Origin: Bifidobacterium sp. WK041_4_12
GTDB taxonomy: Bacteria > Actinomycetota > Actinomycetes > Actinomycetales > Bifidobacteriaceae
Reading direction: 5' to 3'
Assembly (NCBI RefSeq): GCF_041080795.1
Contig: NZ_CP129674.1
Location: 930,001-994,000, forward strand
DNA: 64,000 bases
Of this stretch, positions 27,138 to 37,071 are shown piece after piece. The first letter of the stretch is position 1. Each line of letters begins with the position of its first letter. A program made the translations under genes and the position numbers. The notes beneath the pieces are model-generated. The model searched no databases and was not told the DNA's origin. It saw only the letters and a program-made list of their open reading frames with translations.

Positions 27138-28241
27138 GTGATCTCAATCATTATCGGAATTGTGGTTTCTCTGGCAGTGACGGTGATCGGCACGCCTCTC
27201 CTCATCAAGCTTGTGCACCGCCTGCATTATGGTCAGTACATTCGCCAGGATGGTCCCAAATCGCATCTGGTCAAGCGTGGAACACCAACCATGGGCGGCG
27301 TGATCATCAACCTCGCGATCATTCTTGGTTGGGTCGCATCCGCCCTGTATCGGTTCTTCTTCTACCACACGGCACCCTCATGGTCGGCAATTCTTGTGCT
27401 CTTTGCCATGGTTTCCATGGGATTGCTCGGCTTCATCGATGATTTTGCCAAGGTGAGGAAGAAGCAGAATCTCGGGCTTTCCGTGTCCGCCAAATTCCTG
27501 GGGCAGGTTGTCTTCGCAACCATCTATGCCGTGCTTGCCCTCATCATCCCCACCAAGTCAGGCTTCCCCAGCGCTCAGGCAGGAATGGCCTTCATCGAGA
27601 AGCCGTTCTTCAATTTTGATTTCGCTGGCCGATTCCTCGCCATTGTCATCTTCGTGATATGGGTCAATTTCCTGATGGCCGCGTGGACCAATGCCGTCAA
27701 TCTCAACGATGGCTTGGATGGACTCGCATCCGGCAGCTCGATGATTGCCTTCGTCGGCTATGCCATCATCGCCTTCTGGGAAAGCTACCACATCAAAGGT
27801 GGCGTGCATCTGGGATTCTCATACGCCGTTTCTGACCCTCTGGATCTCTCGATCATCGCTGTCTGCGCCGCAACGGCCTGCTTCGGGTTTCTCTGGTTTA
27901 ACACCAAGCCAGCAACGATTTTCATGGGAGACACCGGTTCGCTTGCCTTGGGCGGACTGTTTGCAGCCATCTCCATCGCCACCCATACCGAATTCCTTGC
28001 GATTATCATGGGTGGGCTGTTCGTCGTCGAAGCCATGTCTGACGTGATTCAAGTCGGCTATTTCAAGATGACGCACAAGCGCGTGTTCAAGATGGCTCCA
28101 ATCCACCATCATTTCGAATTGATGGGCTGGCCGGAGTCAAAGGTGGTCGTGAGATTCTGGATGGTCGAATTCATGTTCGTGCTTATCGGCATGGTGATCT
28201 TCTATGGCGATTGGGTCACTCGATCCGGCCTGTTGGGTTGA
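27138..28241 (+). CDS. mraY: Phospho-MurNAc-pentapeptide transferase
   Basis: Integral membrane enzyme that transfers phospho-MurNAc-pentapeptide to undecaprenyl phosphate, making lipid I. The start GTG 27138 with GGGGGA upstream gives 367 residues, normal for MraY. About ten membrane helices are visible. Catalytic motifs are FIDDFAKVRKKQNLGLS, NLNDGLDGLASG and the HHHFELMGWPE loop. Open frame upstream of 27138 is only the murF 3' region read in another frame. Confidence 0.95.
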   Translation: MISIIIGIVVSLAVTVIGTPLLIKLVHRLHYGQYIRQDGPKSHLVKRGTPTMGGVIINLAIILGWVASALYRFFFYHTAPSWSAILVLFAMVSMGLLGFIDDFAKVRKKQNLGLSVSAKFLGQVVFATIYAVLALIIPTKSGFPSAQAGMAFIEKPFFNFDFAGRFLAIVIFVIWVNFLMAAWTNAVNLNDGLDGLASGSSMIAFVGYAIIAFWESYHIKGGVHLGFSYAVSDPLDLSIIAVCAATACFGFLWFNTKPATIFMGDTGSLALGGLFAAISIATHTEFLAIIMGGLFVVEAMSDVIQVGYFKMTHKRVFKMAPIHHHFELMGWPESKVVVRFWMVEFMFVLIGMVIFYGDWVTRSGLLG

Positions 28242-28300
28242 TGGCACACGCATACTATAGATCCTCAGCAAATTGAGCAATGAAGGGTGGAGCAGACATC

Positions 28301-29743
28301 ATGGATGTTGGCAATGCAACGGTTCTGGTCGCAGGTCTTGGTATTTCAGGCAGAAGTTCCTGCGCTGCACTCAATAATCGCGCGCGGCGAGTGATAACCG
28401 TTGACGAGCACAAGGCCGAAGCGGATGTGCACAGTTTTGCAGACATACCCTGGGCATCGATTGACATGGTCGTGACCTCACCGGTGTTCAATCCCCGTAC
28501 TCCCTTTATCATTGAGGCGCAGCGCCGCTCCATTCCGGTCATGAGCGAAGTCGAACTCGCATGGCAGCTCAGAGTGAACAGCACGGGGAGCGATGCTCCG
28601 GCGCCATGGATTGGGATAACGGGTACCAATGGCAAGACGTCAACGACCGAAATGACATCGGCTATGCTGACTGACTCAGGTCTTACAGCTCCAGCGGTAG
28701 GCAATATCGGCAAGGCTGTTTCCCATGCAGCGCTCGATGCATCCAATCAGGCGCTGTGCGTGGAGCTGAGTTCCTTCCAGCTTCATTTCACCGACTCCTT
28801 GAGACTCGCATGTGCAGCAATCACCAATCTTGCCGACGATCATCTGGACTGGCATGGTGGTTTTGCGAACTATGCGGCAGACAAGGCGAAGGTGTATCGT
28901 GGCGTCACCAAAACACTGGTGTACAACGCGGATGACGAGCGAGTCACGGCCTTGGCGATGAAAGCCCAGCCAGCAGCCGGTTGCAAGAAGGTAGGATTCA
29001 CCCTCAGCGTGCCGCATGAAGGTCAGATTGGTGTTGAAGATGGGTGGATCGTTGACGCGAGCGGTTTGGCGAGCGGTTCGGCAAAGGATTCCAGCAATCG
29101 CGTCACACTGGCGAAAGTCACAGAATTCAAGCATATGAGTGAACCAGACGGGACGATATATCCTCATCTGGTCGCTGATTCGCTGTGCGCCCTGGCACTT
29201 GCGCTTGGATTCGGCATTCGCGTTGATGATGCAATCAAGGCGCTGAAGCACTTTGCACCCGGTGGACATCGCATTCAAACCGTAGCGACCGCGTCATTTG
29301 CTGACGGAAGCATCCGATTCGTCGATGATTCCAAGGCAACGAATGCCCATGCTGCGGCGGCATCGCTGTCGAGCTTCGCCGATCACAGTGTGGTCTGGAT
29401 TGCTGGTGGATTGGCGAAAGGCAGCCAATTCGAGCAACTCGTGGCAGACGAGCGCAAGAAAATCAAGGCTGCCGTTATCATCGGCAAGGAGCAGGAGCCG
29501 ATGCGCAAGGCCTTCGCTGCTTCCGCACCGGACATTGCGACAACGGTGATCGATCCGGCCGACAACGACACCGTCATGCAACGTGCAGTCGATGCTTGCG
29601 GTTCATATGCTCGGGCAGGTGATGTTGTGTTGATGGCTCCTGCCTGTGCGTCAATGGACCAATTTGTATCGTATGCCGACCGAGGCGACCAATTTGTGAA
29701 GCAGGCATCGAGATGGGTTCAAGATCATGCCCAGAACGACTAG
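28301..29743 (+). CDS. murD: UDP-MurNAc-L-alanine--D-glutamate ligase
   Basis: Adds D-Glu to UDP-MurNAc-L-Ala. ATG 28301 with GGGTGGAG eight bases before is preferred over ATG 28280, which lacks a ribosome site; this gives 480 residues. The N-terminal domain opens [15 protein letters not shown]. The P-loop is [14 protein letters not shown], followed by [18 protein letters not shown] and FVDDSKATN. The stop lies 17 bases inside ftsW, so translation is coupled. Confidence 0.94.
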   Translation: MDVGNATVLVAGLGISGRSSCAALNNRARRVITVDEHKAEADVHSFADIPWASIDMVVTSPVFNPRTPFIIEAQRRSIPVMSEVELAWQLRVNSTGSDAPAPWIGITGTNGKTSTTEMTSAMLTDSGLTAPAVGNIGKAVSHAALDASNQALCVELSSFQLHFTDSLRLACAAITNLADDHLDWHGGFANYAADKAKVYRGVTKTLVYNADDERVTALAMKAQPAAGCKKVGFTLSVPHEGQIGVEDGWIVDASGLASGSAKDSSNRVTLAKVTEFKHMSEPDGTIYPHLVADSLCALALALGFGIRVDDAIKALKHFAPGGHRIQTVATASFADGSIRFVDDSKATNAHAAAASLSSFADHSVVWIAGGLAKGSQFEQLVADERKKIKAAVIIGKEQEPMRKAFAASAPDIATTVIDPADNDTVMQRAVDACGSYARAGDVVLMAPACASMDQFVSYADRGDQFVKQASRWVQDHAQND

Positions 29744-31028
29744 ATCCGGTTCCCGGCCGCAGTCAGCATCCGGTGCATCCTCGAAGCGCCTGCAACAGAC
29801 CCATCTGAATGCAAGTGAGCGATATCGGAAGGCTTCCTCTTCCCGGGATGCTGCAGATATCGCCCAGAAGGTCAACTATGCCGGTTGGCGCAACATCTTC
29901 AACCCAGTCTGGTGCTACAACGGTTTCATAACCTGCGTGGTGGCACTCACCGTTTTTGGCTTCATCATGGTGTTCTCCAGCTCCTCCGTGAACATGGTCG
30001 CTGCAGGAAAGTCACCGTGGGCGCAGGCGGCAAACCAGACTTTATATGGTATTTTCGGATTGATCGTCGCCGCGGTCACCGCCCATATCGATGCACGATG
30101 GTATCGACGCTTTTCGTTCTTCCTCCTCGTTGGAGCAATGTTTCTTCAGCTGCTGACATTGAGCCCGCTCGGTCGCAACATCAATGGCAATACGGGTTGG
30201 ATTGGTATCGGTCCGCTGACGCTACAGCCAGCCGAAGCATTGAAGCTCGCATTGTGCATCTGGCTACCGCTGGCTTTAAGCGTTGCGAAGGCGCGAAAGG
30301 CGAAGGTTAACGTCTGGCAGGCGTACTGGATTCCCATAGCCATGTTTGCAGCGTCGGTGGGTCTTGTTCTGTTAGGCAAGGATTTGGGAACCGCCATGAT
30401 TCTCATCATCATAGGATTCGTGGCTTTTCTTGTTGGCGGGTTTTCGATGGTATTGCTCTTGCTGTTCAGCGCTGTCGCAGCAGTTGGCATCGTGGTGGTC
30501 TTCGTCTTTGGCTCCTCGAATCGCATGGATCGCGTTCTGGCAGCATATCTTCCGTGCAGTGCAGAAAGCGTGCAGGGAGTCTGCTACCAGTCCATCCACA
30601 GCATGTATGCCATGGCTTCGGGAGGCTTGACCGGTGTCGGTCTGGGAAATTCGCGTGAAAAATGGAATTATCTGCCCGAGGCTCACAACGATTTCATCTT
30701 TGCAGTCATAGGCGAGGAACTTGGATTCATTGGCACATCCTTGGTTATCATGACCTTCATCATTATGGGCTGGTGTCTGATACGAGTCGCACTGCAATCG
30801 CATAATGCATTTACGCGCCTCGTGCTGGTATGCATCGCCGCATGGATCGTCAGCCAGGCCTTGATTAACATTTCCGTTGTTCTTGGATTGCTTCCGGTCA
30901 TGGGTCTGCCACTGCCCTTCGTCTCTGCTGGTGGAACGGCATTAATCATGTGTCTTTGCGCTTCTGGGGTGGCTGTGAGTATGATGAAGACTCTGCCAGA
31001 GATTCGCTCCTCGCAGGCAAAGCCATGA
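29727..31028 (+). CDS. ftsW: Septal peptidoglycan glycosyltransferase FtsW
   Basis: SEDS-family polymerase of 433 residues that builds septal glycan strands together with FtsI. A basic N-terminal tail of about 65 residues precedes about ten membrane helices. Family motifs include [20 protein letters not shown], the large-loop [20 protein letters not shown] and [21 protein letters not shown] near the C-terminus. It overlaps the end of murD. RodA would share the core, but the location in the dcw cluster supports FtsW. Confidence 0.94.
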   Translation: MPRTTRSGSRPQSASGASSKRLQQTHLNASERYRKASSSRDAADIAQKVNYAGWRNIFNPVWCYNGFITCVVALTVFGFIMVFSSSSVNMVAAGKSPWAQAANQTLYGIFGLIVAAVTAHIDARWYRRFSFFLLVGAMFLQLLTLSPLGRNINGNTGWIGIGPLTLQPAEALKLALCIWLPLALSVAKARKAKVNVWQAYWIPIAMFAASVGLVLLGKDLGTAMILIIIGFVAFLVGGFSMVLLLLFSAVAAVGIVVVFVFGSSNRMDRVLAAYLPCSAESVQGVCYQSIHSMYAMASGGLTGVGLGNSREKWNYLPEAHNDFIFAVIGEELGFIGTSLVIMTFIIMGWCLIRVALQSHNAFTRLVLVCIAAWIVSQALINISVVLGLLPVMGLPLPFVSAGGTALIMCLCASGVAVSMMKTLPEIRSSQAKP

Positions 31029-31047
31029 TATGGATTGAATAAGGGAT

Positions 31048-32235
31048 ATGCTCAGGGATATGGGAACACAAGAAGAGAAGATCCGGGTCGTTTTGGCAGG
31101 AGGCGGCACGGCGGGGCATGTGAATCCCCTGCTCAGTGTGGCCAGAGCACTCAAGGCACGGAATCCGCACAGCCAAATCACAGTGATCGGGACGAAGGTT
31201 GGGCTCGAACGCGATCTGGTTCCGCAGGCCGGCTTTGCATTGGACACCATAGAGAAAGTGCCTTTCCCTCGCGCGTTCAACCTTGCGCTCTTCACATTTC
31301 CCTTCCGCTGGATACATGAGGTGCATAAGGTCAAGCGAATCTTGCGCGAGCGCGGGGCTCAGGCGGTGGTGGGCTTCGGCGGATATGCTTCGGCACCGGT
31401 GTATAGAGCGGCCCATCTGCTGCACATTCCGATTCTGATTCATGAGCAGAATGCCAAGGCAGGCATGGCGAACAAACTGGGCGCTCGATGGGCTGATTTC
31501 ATCGGTACGGTGTATGACAACACCGGTCTGGAAGCGCGAAAGGGTGCCAGCATCGAACGGATCGGACTTCCCCTTCGACCGACCATCTCAGAATTGGCGA
31601 AGCGCATCGCCGATAATGCGAAGCTGGCTCGTATCGAGGCATCCTCGGCTCTTGGCATCGACACGTCCCGCCCATTGGTGCTGGTCACTGGTGGTTCGCT
31701 GGGTGCGGTGAGCTTGAATCAGTCCGTTGCCCGCAGCGCGAGTGAACTTCTCAGCTATGCACAGGTCATTCATCTGACCGGCAAAGGCAAGGGTGATGAG
31801 GTCCGCTCGATTGTGGAACAGCAGGTTGGTGCCAATGCGGTCAACAGTCTGGGAATTGGAAAAACCGGTCAGGGCGACTATCACGTCGTTGAATATCTTG
31901 AACGCATTGATCTGGCCTTTGCCTGTGCGGATCTGGTAATCTGCCGTTCCGGTGCGGGCACGGTCAGCGAGCTGACCGCCCTCGGCATTCCTGCCGTGTA
32001 TGTGCCACTTCCGATTGGCAATGGCGAGCAGCGATATAACGCACAGCCAGTCGTGGATGCTCATGGCGGACTATTGGTTGACGATGCAGACTTCACTCCT
32101 GCATGGATCAGTGATCATGTCATCTCGTTGTTGCACAATCGCGTGAATCTTCTTGCGATGGGGAAGTCGGCATGGAATTATGGAACTCGTGATGCGGCAG
32201 AGACCATGGCTGCCCGCATTGAATCGTGCGCATGA
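31048..32235 (+). CDS. murG: UDP-GlcNAc transferase MurG
   Basis: Converts lipid I to lipid II on the inner membrane face. 395 residues from ATG 31048; ATG 31060 is an alternative, and both have only short-spaced AGGG sites. The [14 protein letters not shown] loop is at the N-terminus, [15 protein letters not shown] and [16 protein letters not shown] in the first half, [14 protein letters not shown] at the start of the second GT-B domain, and [24 protein letters not shown] as the donor-binding region. It is spaced 19 bases from ftsW. Confidence 0.95.
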   Translation: MLRDMGTQEEKIRVVLAGGGTAGHVNPLLSVARALKARNPHSQITVIGTKVGLERDLVPQAGFALDTIEKVPFPRAFNLALFTFPFRWIHEVHKVKRILRERGAQAVVGFGGYASAPVYRAAHLLHIPILIHEQNAKAGMANKLGARWADFIGTVYDNTGLEARKGASIERIGLPLRPTISELAKRIADNAKLARIEASSALGIDTSRPLVLVTGGSLGAVSLNQSVARSASELLSYAQVIHLTGKGKGDEVRSIVEQQVGANAVNSLGIGKTGQGDYHVVEYLERIDLAFACADLVICRSGAGTVSELTALGIPAVYVPLPIGNGEQRYNAQPVVDAHGGLLVDDADFTPAWISDHVISLLHNRVNLLAMGKSAWNYGTRDAAETMAARIESCA

Positions 32236-32377
32236 TGGCTTAATCCATATGGAGCCAAGTCATGCATGATTCCAGGTTGCTGATCGTCGGTTCATGCGTG
32301 TGACGGGTGACTGATGGATGTTGTTATGCCCCAAGGCAATAATGGTTGAAAAGGCAGTTTCGGGGGAGTCGATATTC

Positions 32378-34192
32378 GTGAAAGATGAATCGATGCATGG
32401 AGCAATGAGTAGAGGGATGGATGAATCCACGACCATGAACAGTAGCGAGCAGCGAATGCAACAGTCCTCAATGCGATTGGATCCGACAGAGGATGCCTTC
32501 AACATGACATCGAGTGACGCGCCATCGAGTGACGTGCCATCCAGCGGTCTGCAACCAAGACAGGAATTGGATTCCACAAAGCTTGCAGATGCAGCCTTTC
32601 ACCATCTGGGTTCTACATACTTCATTGGCATCGGTGGCGCTGGTATGAGTGTGCTCGCTGAGATGCTTCACCAGGAGGGCGTTCAAGTCAGCGGTTCGGA
32701 TTCAAGCGAGAGCAGCAAGACACAACGATTGGAAGCATTGGGGATACCGGTGCACATCGGCCAGTCGGCACAGAATCTGCAGGGAGTCGATACGGTGGTA
32801 TGGTCGAGCGCCATCAAATCGGACAATCCCGAGATCATGGAGGCGAGACGCCAACATCGTCATCTGGTGCATCGCAGCGATATCCTTGGTCTGCTGATGT
32901 CGCGCAAGAGAGCTGTCAGCGTTGCCGGAGCACATGGAAAGACCACAACAAGCGCTTTGCTTTCGCATGTCCTGACTCACGCAGCCGGATCCGTAGACAA
33001 GCTCGGCAATCCCAGCTATGCGATTGGCGGTTCGGTGCAAGGCGTTGACGGGCCCATCGACGGCGGTCATGCAGACACTGGATCGGTGTTCGTTGCAGAG
33101 GCTGATGAATCCGATGGAAGCTTTCTGAAATATCGCCCAGAGATTGCCATAGTCACGAATGCAGAAGCGGATCATCTCGATCACTACGGCACTGTGGAAG
33201 CATACCGTCAAGCGTTCGTAGCTCATGCGAGCCATGCCAAGGCACATGTGGTGATAACCGGTGATGATGCAGGCGCTCGAGACATCATTGCACGACTCGA
33301 TGCTCACACTGCTCAGCACACCGTCGTCTACACCACAGGGGATGGCTCACGGTTTGCAGCCTTCCCCGGTTGCGTGGTGCGCATCGTTTCCGAGTCGGAA
33401 CGTCAGGGCAGTGGTGAGGAACGCTTCAGCATCATAATCCCTCCGGCACTCGCGGACGGCGAGGAACGATCAGTTGCCGTAGCCCTGAAGATTCCAGGCA
33501 TCCATAACGCCCGCAATGCAACCGCTGCCATCATCGCCGCAATGCTGCTCGGCATGGATGTTGATGCGGCAGCAGCTGCCGCCGCATCATTCCTCGGAGC
33601 CGTGAGACGGTTCCAGGTGTGGGGGAGCGTCAATCAGGTCACCGTCGTTGATGATTACGCGCACCATCCCACTGAAATCGCGGCACTGCTGGATGCCGCA
33701 CGCAGAAGATATCCAAGCTCGCGGATTCATATCATCTTCCAGCCACATCTGTTCTCCAGAACCCAGTTCTTCGCCCCAGCATTTGCCGAAGCGTTGCACA
33801 AGGCGGATGATGTCATGGTGACGGGTATCTTCCCAGCGAGAGAAAAGCAGTCCGATTTTCCCGATGTTGGTCCCCAAAGCATCGTGAAGGCAGCTCAGAC
33901 AGTGAGTGATAGCCCTGCACATGCATGGATCAGCGCCGTGGATAACATGAATCAGGCAGCCCAGATGATTGCCATGCGGGCTCAGCCAGGAGATGTCGTG
34001 ATTACCGCAGGTGCTGGCGACATCAATGCCGTAGTGCCTGTTATTCTGCATGTCCTTGAGGCACGAGAAAGCCCTCTGCATGATGAGAACTCACGATCTG
34101 CTGAATCAGGTTCCCATGGGTCTCCTGCTAACCCCCTGGTGTCTCGCTCCCACACCAGGATGTCTCTTTCACCAGAGTCGATGACTCGCTGA
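32378..34192 (+). CDS. murC: UDP-MurNAc--L-alanine ligase
   Basis: Adds L-Ala to UDP-MurNAc. I prefer GTG 32378 because GGGGGAG (32362-32368) lies nine bases upstream; in-frame starts at 32318 and 32342 lack such a site. This gives 604 residues against the usual 460-500. The excess is a polar N-terminal tail of about 75 residues with a PSSD repeat, and a 35-residue C-terminal tail. The Rossmann motif FIGIGGAGMSVLAEML, the P-loop AGAHGKTTTSALL, EADESDGSF, VDDYAHHPTE and FQPHLFSRT identify the family. It is separated from murG by 142 bases, which may contain an extra promoter. Confidence 0.93.
   Translation: MKDESMHGAMSRGMDESTTMNSSEQRMQQSSMRLDPTEDAFNMTSSDAPSSDVPSSGLQPRQELDSTKLADAAFHHLGSTYFIGIGGAGMSVLAEMLHQEGVQVSGSDSSESSKTQRLEALGIPVHIGQSAQNLQGVDTVVWSSAIKSDNPEIMEARRQHRHLVHRSDILGLLMSRKRAVSVAGAHGKTTTSALLSHVLTHAAGSVDKLGNPSYAIGGSVQGVDGPIDGGHADTGSVFVAEADESDGSFLKYRPEIAIVTNAEADHLDHYGTVEAYRQAFVAHASHAKAHVVITGDDAGARDIIARLDAHTAQHTVVYTTGDGSRFAAFPGCVVRIVSESERQGSGEERFSIIIPPALADGEERSVAVALKIPGIHNARNATAAIIAAMLLGMDVDAAAAAAASFLGAVRRFQVWGSVNQVTVVDDYAHHPTEIAALLDAARRRYPSSRIHIIFQPHLFSRTQFFAPAFAEALHKADDVMVTGIFPAREKQSDFPDVGPQSIVKAAQTVSDSPAHAWISAVDNMNQAAQMIAMRAQPGDVVITAGAGDINAVVPVILHVLEARESPLHDENSRSAESGSHGSPANPLVSRSHTRMSLSPESMTR
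32508..32552 (+). repeat. Three tandem 15-base units in the murC 5' region
   Basis: CATCGAGTGACGCGC (32508-32522), CATCGAGTGACGTGC (32523-32537) and the diverged CATCCAGCGGTCTGC (32538-32552). They encode the SSDAP/SSDVP/SSGLQ stretch of the disordered N-terminal tail of MurC. Confidence 0.88.
34135..34159 (+). other. Hairpin at the 3' end of murC
   Basis: Perfect 8-base stem CCTGGTGT (34135-34142) and ACACCAGG (34152-34159) with a 9-base loop, inside the non-conserved C-terminal tail of MurC and just before ftsQ. There is no T-run. It might affect mRNA stability or be accidental. Confidence 0.45.
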
Positions 34193-34211
34193 CTGTCGGA
34201 AAGGCTGAACA

Positions 34212-35258
34212 ATGGCTCGAAAAGCAGTCAGTTCCGGACATTCCCCACATCGAGATGACAAGGGAAGATCGGTACGTTCCGCCAAGTCTGGACGCAGGCA
34301 GCAGTCGGTGCCCGGTGGTGAGAGTCCTCGAAGCGTGCGCTCCGCCAAGTCCAAGTCCACGAGTTCGTCCGATGGCGATTTCGTCGATGCCAGAGTGCTG
34401 GATTCGTTGGAATCGGTGGATGAACGAATTGCCCGCTCACTGCACGGGCAGGGTGCCGATGGCGAAGATTCCGCCCAGAGTCCGGGTATGTTTACCAGAC
34501 CAAAGATCGTTGACTTCACTGCAAGACTGAAAGAACGTCGTACTGCCGGATTGTACAAATCTTTGACAAGGATTTCCATCATAGTGTCGGCGGCTGCCCT
34601 GGCGATACTGCTGGTCTGGATGCTGTTTTTCTCTTCAGTGTTTCGGTTTGAGATTTCAGGCATTCAGGTCACTGGAGCCAACGAATGGGTGTCTTCCAAC
34701 GAGGTCAGTGCCATAGCTGCAAAGCAGGCGGGAAAGTCACTGCTTCTCGTCTCAACAGAAACGGTCGAAAATCAAGTCGGCGCACTCCCTGGTGTCACCT
34801 CAGCGAAAGCCGAGAAGCTCTATCCTCATGGAATCCGCATCAGTTTGAAGTCGGAGAAGCCTGCCGCAGTGTTGAAATCGGCTGATGGCACCCTGACCGC
34901 TGTAGACAGTGAAGCGCGCATCCTGAACACTGTTACTGCGGCAACCGTTACGGGCATTCCCGAAATCCAGGTCTCGACGCTCAAGGGTGGGCTTACGGAC
35001 AATGCCGTAAAGCAGGCGTTGAAGATTCTTGCCTCTCTGCCTGAAAGTCTGCGTCAGAACATCACCAAGGTCACTGCGAATACGCAGGATTCCATCACCA
35101 CAGAAATCAGTTCTGGGAAATATGTCATCGTGTGGGGCGATGCTTCGCAGCTTGAGATGAAGAAGGCTGTCGTGGATAAGATCATCAATGACCCCAGCAA
35201 GATCGGTTCGAAGCACAATGTCGACGTTTCTGCGCCTCTTCGACCAATAATTCAGTGA
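34212..35258 (+). CDS. ftsQ: Cell division protein FtsQ (DivIB)
   Basis: Bitopic divisome protein of 348 residues. A basic, Ser-rich cytoplasmic tail of about 110 residues contains RSVRSAKS twice. One membrane helix lies at about 117-138 (SIIVSAAALAILLVWMLFF). A POTRA domain follows directly (FEISGIQVTGANEWVSSNEV to GVTSAKAEKLYPHGIRISL), then the beta domain. FtsQ holds FtsL and FtsB at the septum. It is the last dcw gene here: ftsZ, sepF and ftsA are absent, and the next features are a hairpin and convergent genes. ATG 34212 follows murC by 19 bases. Confidence 0.92.
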   Translation: MARKAVSSGHSPHRDDKGRSVRSAKSGRRQQSVPGGESPRSVRSAKSKSTSSSDGDFVDARVLDSLESVDERIARSLHGQGADGEDSAQSPGMFTRPKIVDFTARLKERRTAGLYKSLTRISIIVSAAALAILLVWMLFFSSVFRFEISGIQVTGANEWVSSNEVSAIAAKQAGKSLLLVSTETVENQVGALPGVTSAKAEKLYPHGIRISLKSEKPAAVLKSADGTLTAVDSEARILNTVTAATVTGIPEIQVSTLKGGLTDNAVKQALKILASLPESLRQNITKVTANTQDSITTEISSGKYVIVWGDASQLEMKKAVVDKIINDPSKIGSKHNVDVSAPLRPIIQ

Positions 35259-35274
35259 CCGTCCCCACCGATTG

Positions 35275-35379
35275 TGTTCATTGTGAACTTGACGAAGTAT
35301 AAACTCTGATTTTTCGCTGTTTTTCGGGCTGATTGCTCTCTTTTTCGACAGTTATACTTCGTCGAGTTCACAATGAACA
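35275..35379. repeat. Hairpin element B, between ftsQ and the DUF559 gene
   Basis: Arms of 28 bases at 35275-35302 and 35352-35379 are reverse complements with one mismatch, separated by 49 bases containing GATTTTTCG and other T-runs. The core CATTGTGAACTT is shared with element C at 36288. The right arm supplies the last codons and the TAA stop of the minus-strand gene. Placed between convergent genes it could end transcription both ways. Confidence 0.88.
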
Positions 35380-36206
35380 GAGTATCGGGCTGATTGTGCC
35401 ACCATAACGCTTTCGAGTGTGTCAATAAATCGATTCCAGCATGTTGGATCGAGAATATCCTCTGCTGTCACTGGAATCACATTCCATTTCATTCCTTGAA
35501 GAGCGGAACTCTTGCGGCTATCTCGTTTCAGGCTTTCTTTGGATGTATGAAACTTGACGCCTTGATATTCAATTGCGATCTTGAGCTCCGGGTATGCAAG
35601 ATCTGCGAACCATATCTCACCTGTGTGTGGATGTTGAATCATGTAGTTCGCCTGTGGGCAGGGAAAATGATGTTGAATGAGCTGTATTCTGAGCCGGGAT
35701 TCCATGGGAGAGTCAGTTCCTTCCCTGCAATGCTCCAAAGCCCACCGTGCACTTGCCTTTCCTACAAATCGTTGGTTTGTGTTTACGAGGCACTCAAGAT
35801 CTTGCTTGGTGGCATCCTTGTGTTTCGCTTCTCTTGCGAGAAGCGAATCGAACAAGACAACCCCCTCTTCCTTGCTGATATCGCGCAGACTTTGGAGGCA
35901 TGCGGTAACCGGATCGACAATATTCATTGATACGTCATCGTGTGTAATTGTTGATGTGTGAAAGGGCAGACTCCAATAGATGGCTCGAACGCCTTGCTGC
36001 TTCGATCGTTGCTGTTGCGAGGATGCGCAGACTGTCACGCGCTGCGGGTCCCGGTTCTGATTCCATGGCGGTGGCAGGCCTATAAGCGATATGGCAGTTA
36101 AACCGGCAAGTACCAAAGGAGTCCGCGCCTTCCTCGCCACATGAAGGCATCGTTCAAATTCTTGGTTCGTTGAATTCAGCCAAGCTGCATCGTGTGTGAT
36201 ATCCAT
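35352..36206 (-). CDS. DUF559-type endonuclease-fold protein with AbiEi-like N-terminus
   Basis: Protein of 284 residues, not part of a core pathway. The N-terminal half (RKARTPLVLAGLTAISLIGLP, VHxxxSxxQ-like VCASSQQQRSKQQGVRAI, DPVTACLQSLRD) follows the layout of orphan actinobacterial proteins whose front resembles AbiEi-type regulators. The C-terminal half has a nuclease-like core: SPMESRLRIQLI, then WFADLAYPELKIAIEYQGVKFH, matching the D...ExK-like pattern of DUF559/Vsr-related nucleases (Asp in FADLAYP, Glu in AIEYQG), and finally KWNVIPVTAEDI. Databases sometimes mislabel this family. No partner toxin or methylase adjoins it. It is bracketed by hairpins B and C, and its last eight codons and stop lie in B. 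Activity and role are unknown. Confidence 0.8.
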   Translation of the reverse strand: MDITHDAAWLNSTNQEFERCLHVARKARTPLVLAGLTAISLIGLPPPWNQNRDPQRVTVCASSQQQRSKQQGVRAIYWSLPFHTSTITHDDVSMNIVDPVTACLQSLRDISKEEGVVLFDSLLAREAKHKDATKQDLECLVNTNQRFVGKASARWALEHCREGTDSPMESRLRIQLIQHHFPCPQANYMIQHPHTGEIWFADLAYPELKIAIEYQGVKFHTSKESLKRDSRKSSALQGMKWNVIPVTAEDILDPTCWNRFIDTLESVMVAQSARYSVHCELDEV

Positions 36207-36287
36207 GGGAACATGCTAATGAGTGCCCACTCTGGGGCAAAGATGACCCATCCATGTGGTCGAATGTGGAGGATATAGCATCTGCTC

Positions 36288-36392
36288 TGCTCATTGTGAA
36301 CTTCGTCAAGTACAGTAAGGTCTTTTTGGGCGAAAATCACGGTATATGCTCGAAAAATACCCTGTTGTACTTGATGAAGTTCACAACGAACG
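36288..36392. repeat. Hairpin element C, between dtd and the DUF559 gene
   Basis: Arms of 30 bases at 36288-36317 and 36363-36392 pair at 24 of 30 positions, with most mismatches being transitions that allow G-U pairs. The 45-base spacer contains TCTTTTTGGG. It shares TTGTGAACTT with element B, but the following eight bases TTCGTCAA are the reverse complement of TTGACGAA in B. It ends two bases from the dtd stop, so it probably terminates dtd. Confidence 0.82.
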
Positions 36393-36393
36393 C

Positions 36394-36867
36394 TCAACGC
36401 TCCAGAATCAGCGTCACTGGGCCATCATTGACGAGCTTTACGGACATATGGGTGGCGAAGGTGCCTGTTCGCACGATGATGCCCTGGCTGCGCAGCGCTT
36501 CGTTGAACTGATTCCATATATGTTCCGCGTGCTCGGGCTTGCCTGCCGCCATGAAGCTGGGTCGATTCCCCTTTCGAGCGTCTCCATAGAGCGTAAACTG
36601 CGAAATCGAGAGAATCTCGCCTTGCACTTCCCGAATCGAGCGGTTCATCGCGCCAGCGTCATCTTCGAAGATTCTCAGGTGAGCGATTTTTCGCGACATC
36701 CAAGATACCGTGTCGTCATCATCGGCATCGCTTACGGCCACGAGCACGAGCAAGCCCAGCCCGATGCCCTGAGGTTCAGGGAGCGGCAGGGCATCAGGAC
36801 ATGATGCTGTTCGCTGAGATAGCACACGTACCGAAGCGGAGGAGACCCGCTGCAAGACTATTCGCAT
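36394..36867 (-). CDS. dtd: D-aminoacyl-tRNA deacylase
   Basis: Removes D-amino acids wrongly attached to tRNA. 157 residues, slightly longer than the usual 145-150. It opens MRIVLQRVSSASV. The catalytic SISQFTLYGDARKGNRPSF contains the SQxTL motif, and NDGPVT is the cross-subunit Gly-cisPro-like motif. The insert RTASCPDALPLPEPQ near residue 20-35 accounts for the extra length. It is on the minus strand downstream of rpsT with a 222-base gap and rpsT's own terminator between. Confidence 0.94.
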   Translation of the reverse strand: MRIVLQRVSSASVRVLSQRTASCPDALPLPEPQGIGLGLLVLVAVSDADDDDTVSWMSRKIAHLRIFEDDAGAMNRSIREVQGEILSISQFTLYGDARKGNRPSFMAAGKPEHAEHIWNQFNEALRSQGIIVRTGTFATHMSVKLVNDGPVTLILER

Positions 36868-37037
36868 GACTACAACAGTAGCGCGTGAAGTGCGAGACAG
36901 TGACAGGCATGGGCAGATGGTACAGACTGCTTCAAGGTTGCATCAAGTCGGCATGCCATTCGATGCACAAGGGGAACGCAGCACAGCGCAGATGGGAAGA
37001 GCGTCCCGAATCGACCATAGAGTTCGTGAGCGCATAC

Positions 37038-37071
37038 AAAAAACCCGCACATTCGTGAGAATGGCGGGTTT
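37038..37071 (-). terminator. Rho-independent terminator of rpsT
   Basis: Read on the minus strand: AAACCCGC (complement of 37064-37071), a 15-base loop, GCGGGTTT (37041-37048), then a T-run (complement of the A-run at 37038-37043). It lies 19 bases beyond the rpsT stop. Confidence 0.9.

Noticed and set aside
35352..36206. Complete restriction-modification or toxin-antitoxin system
   Set aside because: Only one gene is present, with no methyltransferase, toxin or second partner next to it, so a system cannot be claimed.
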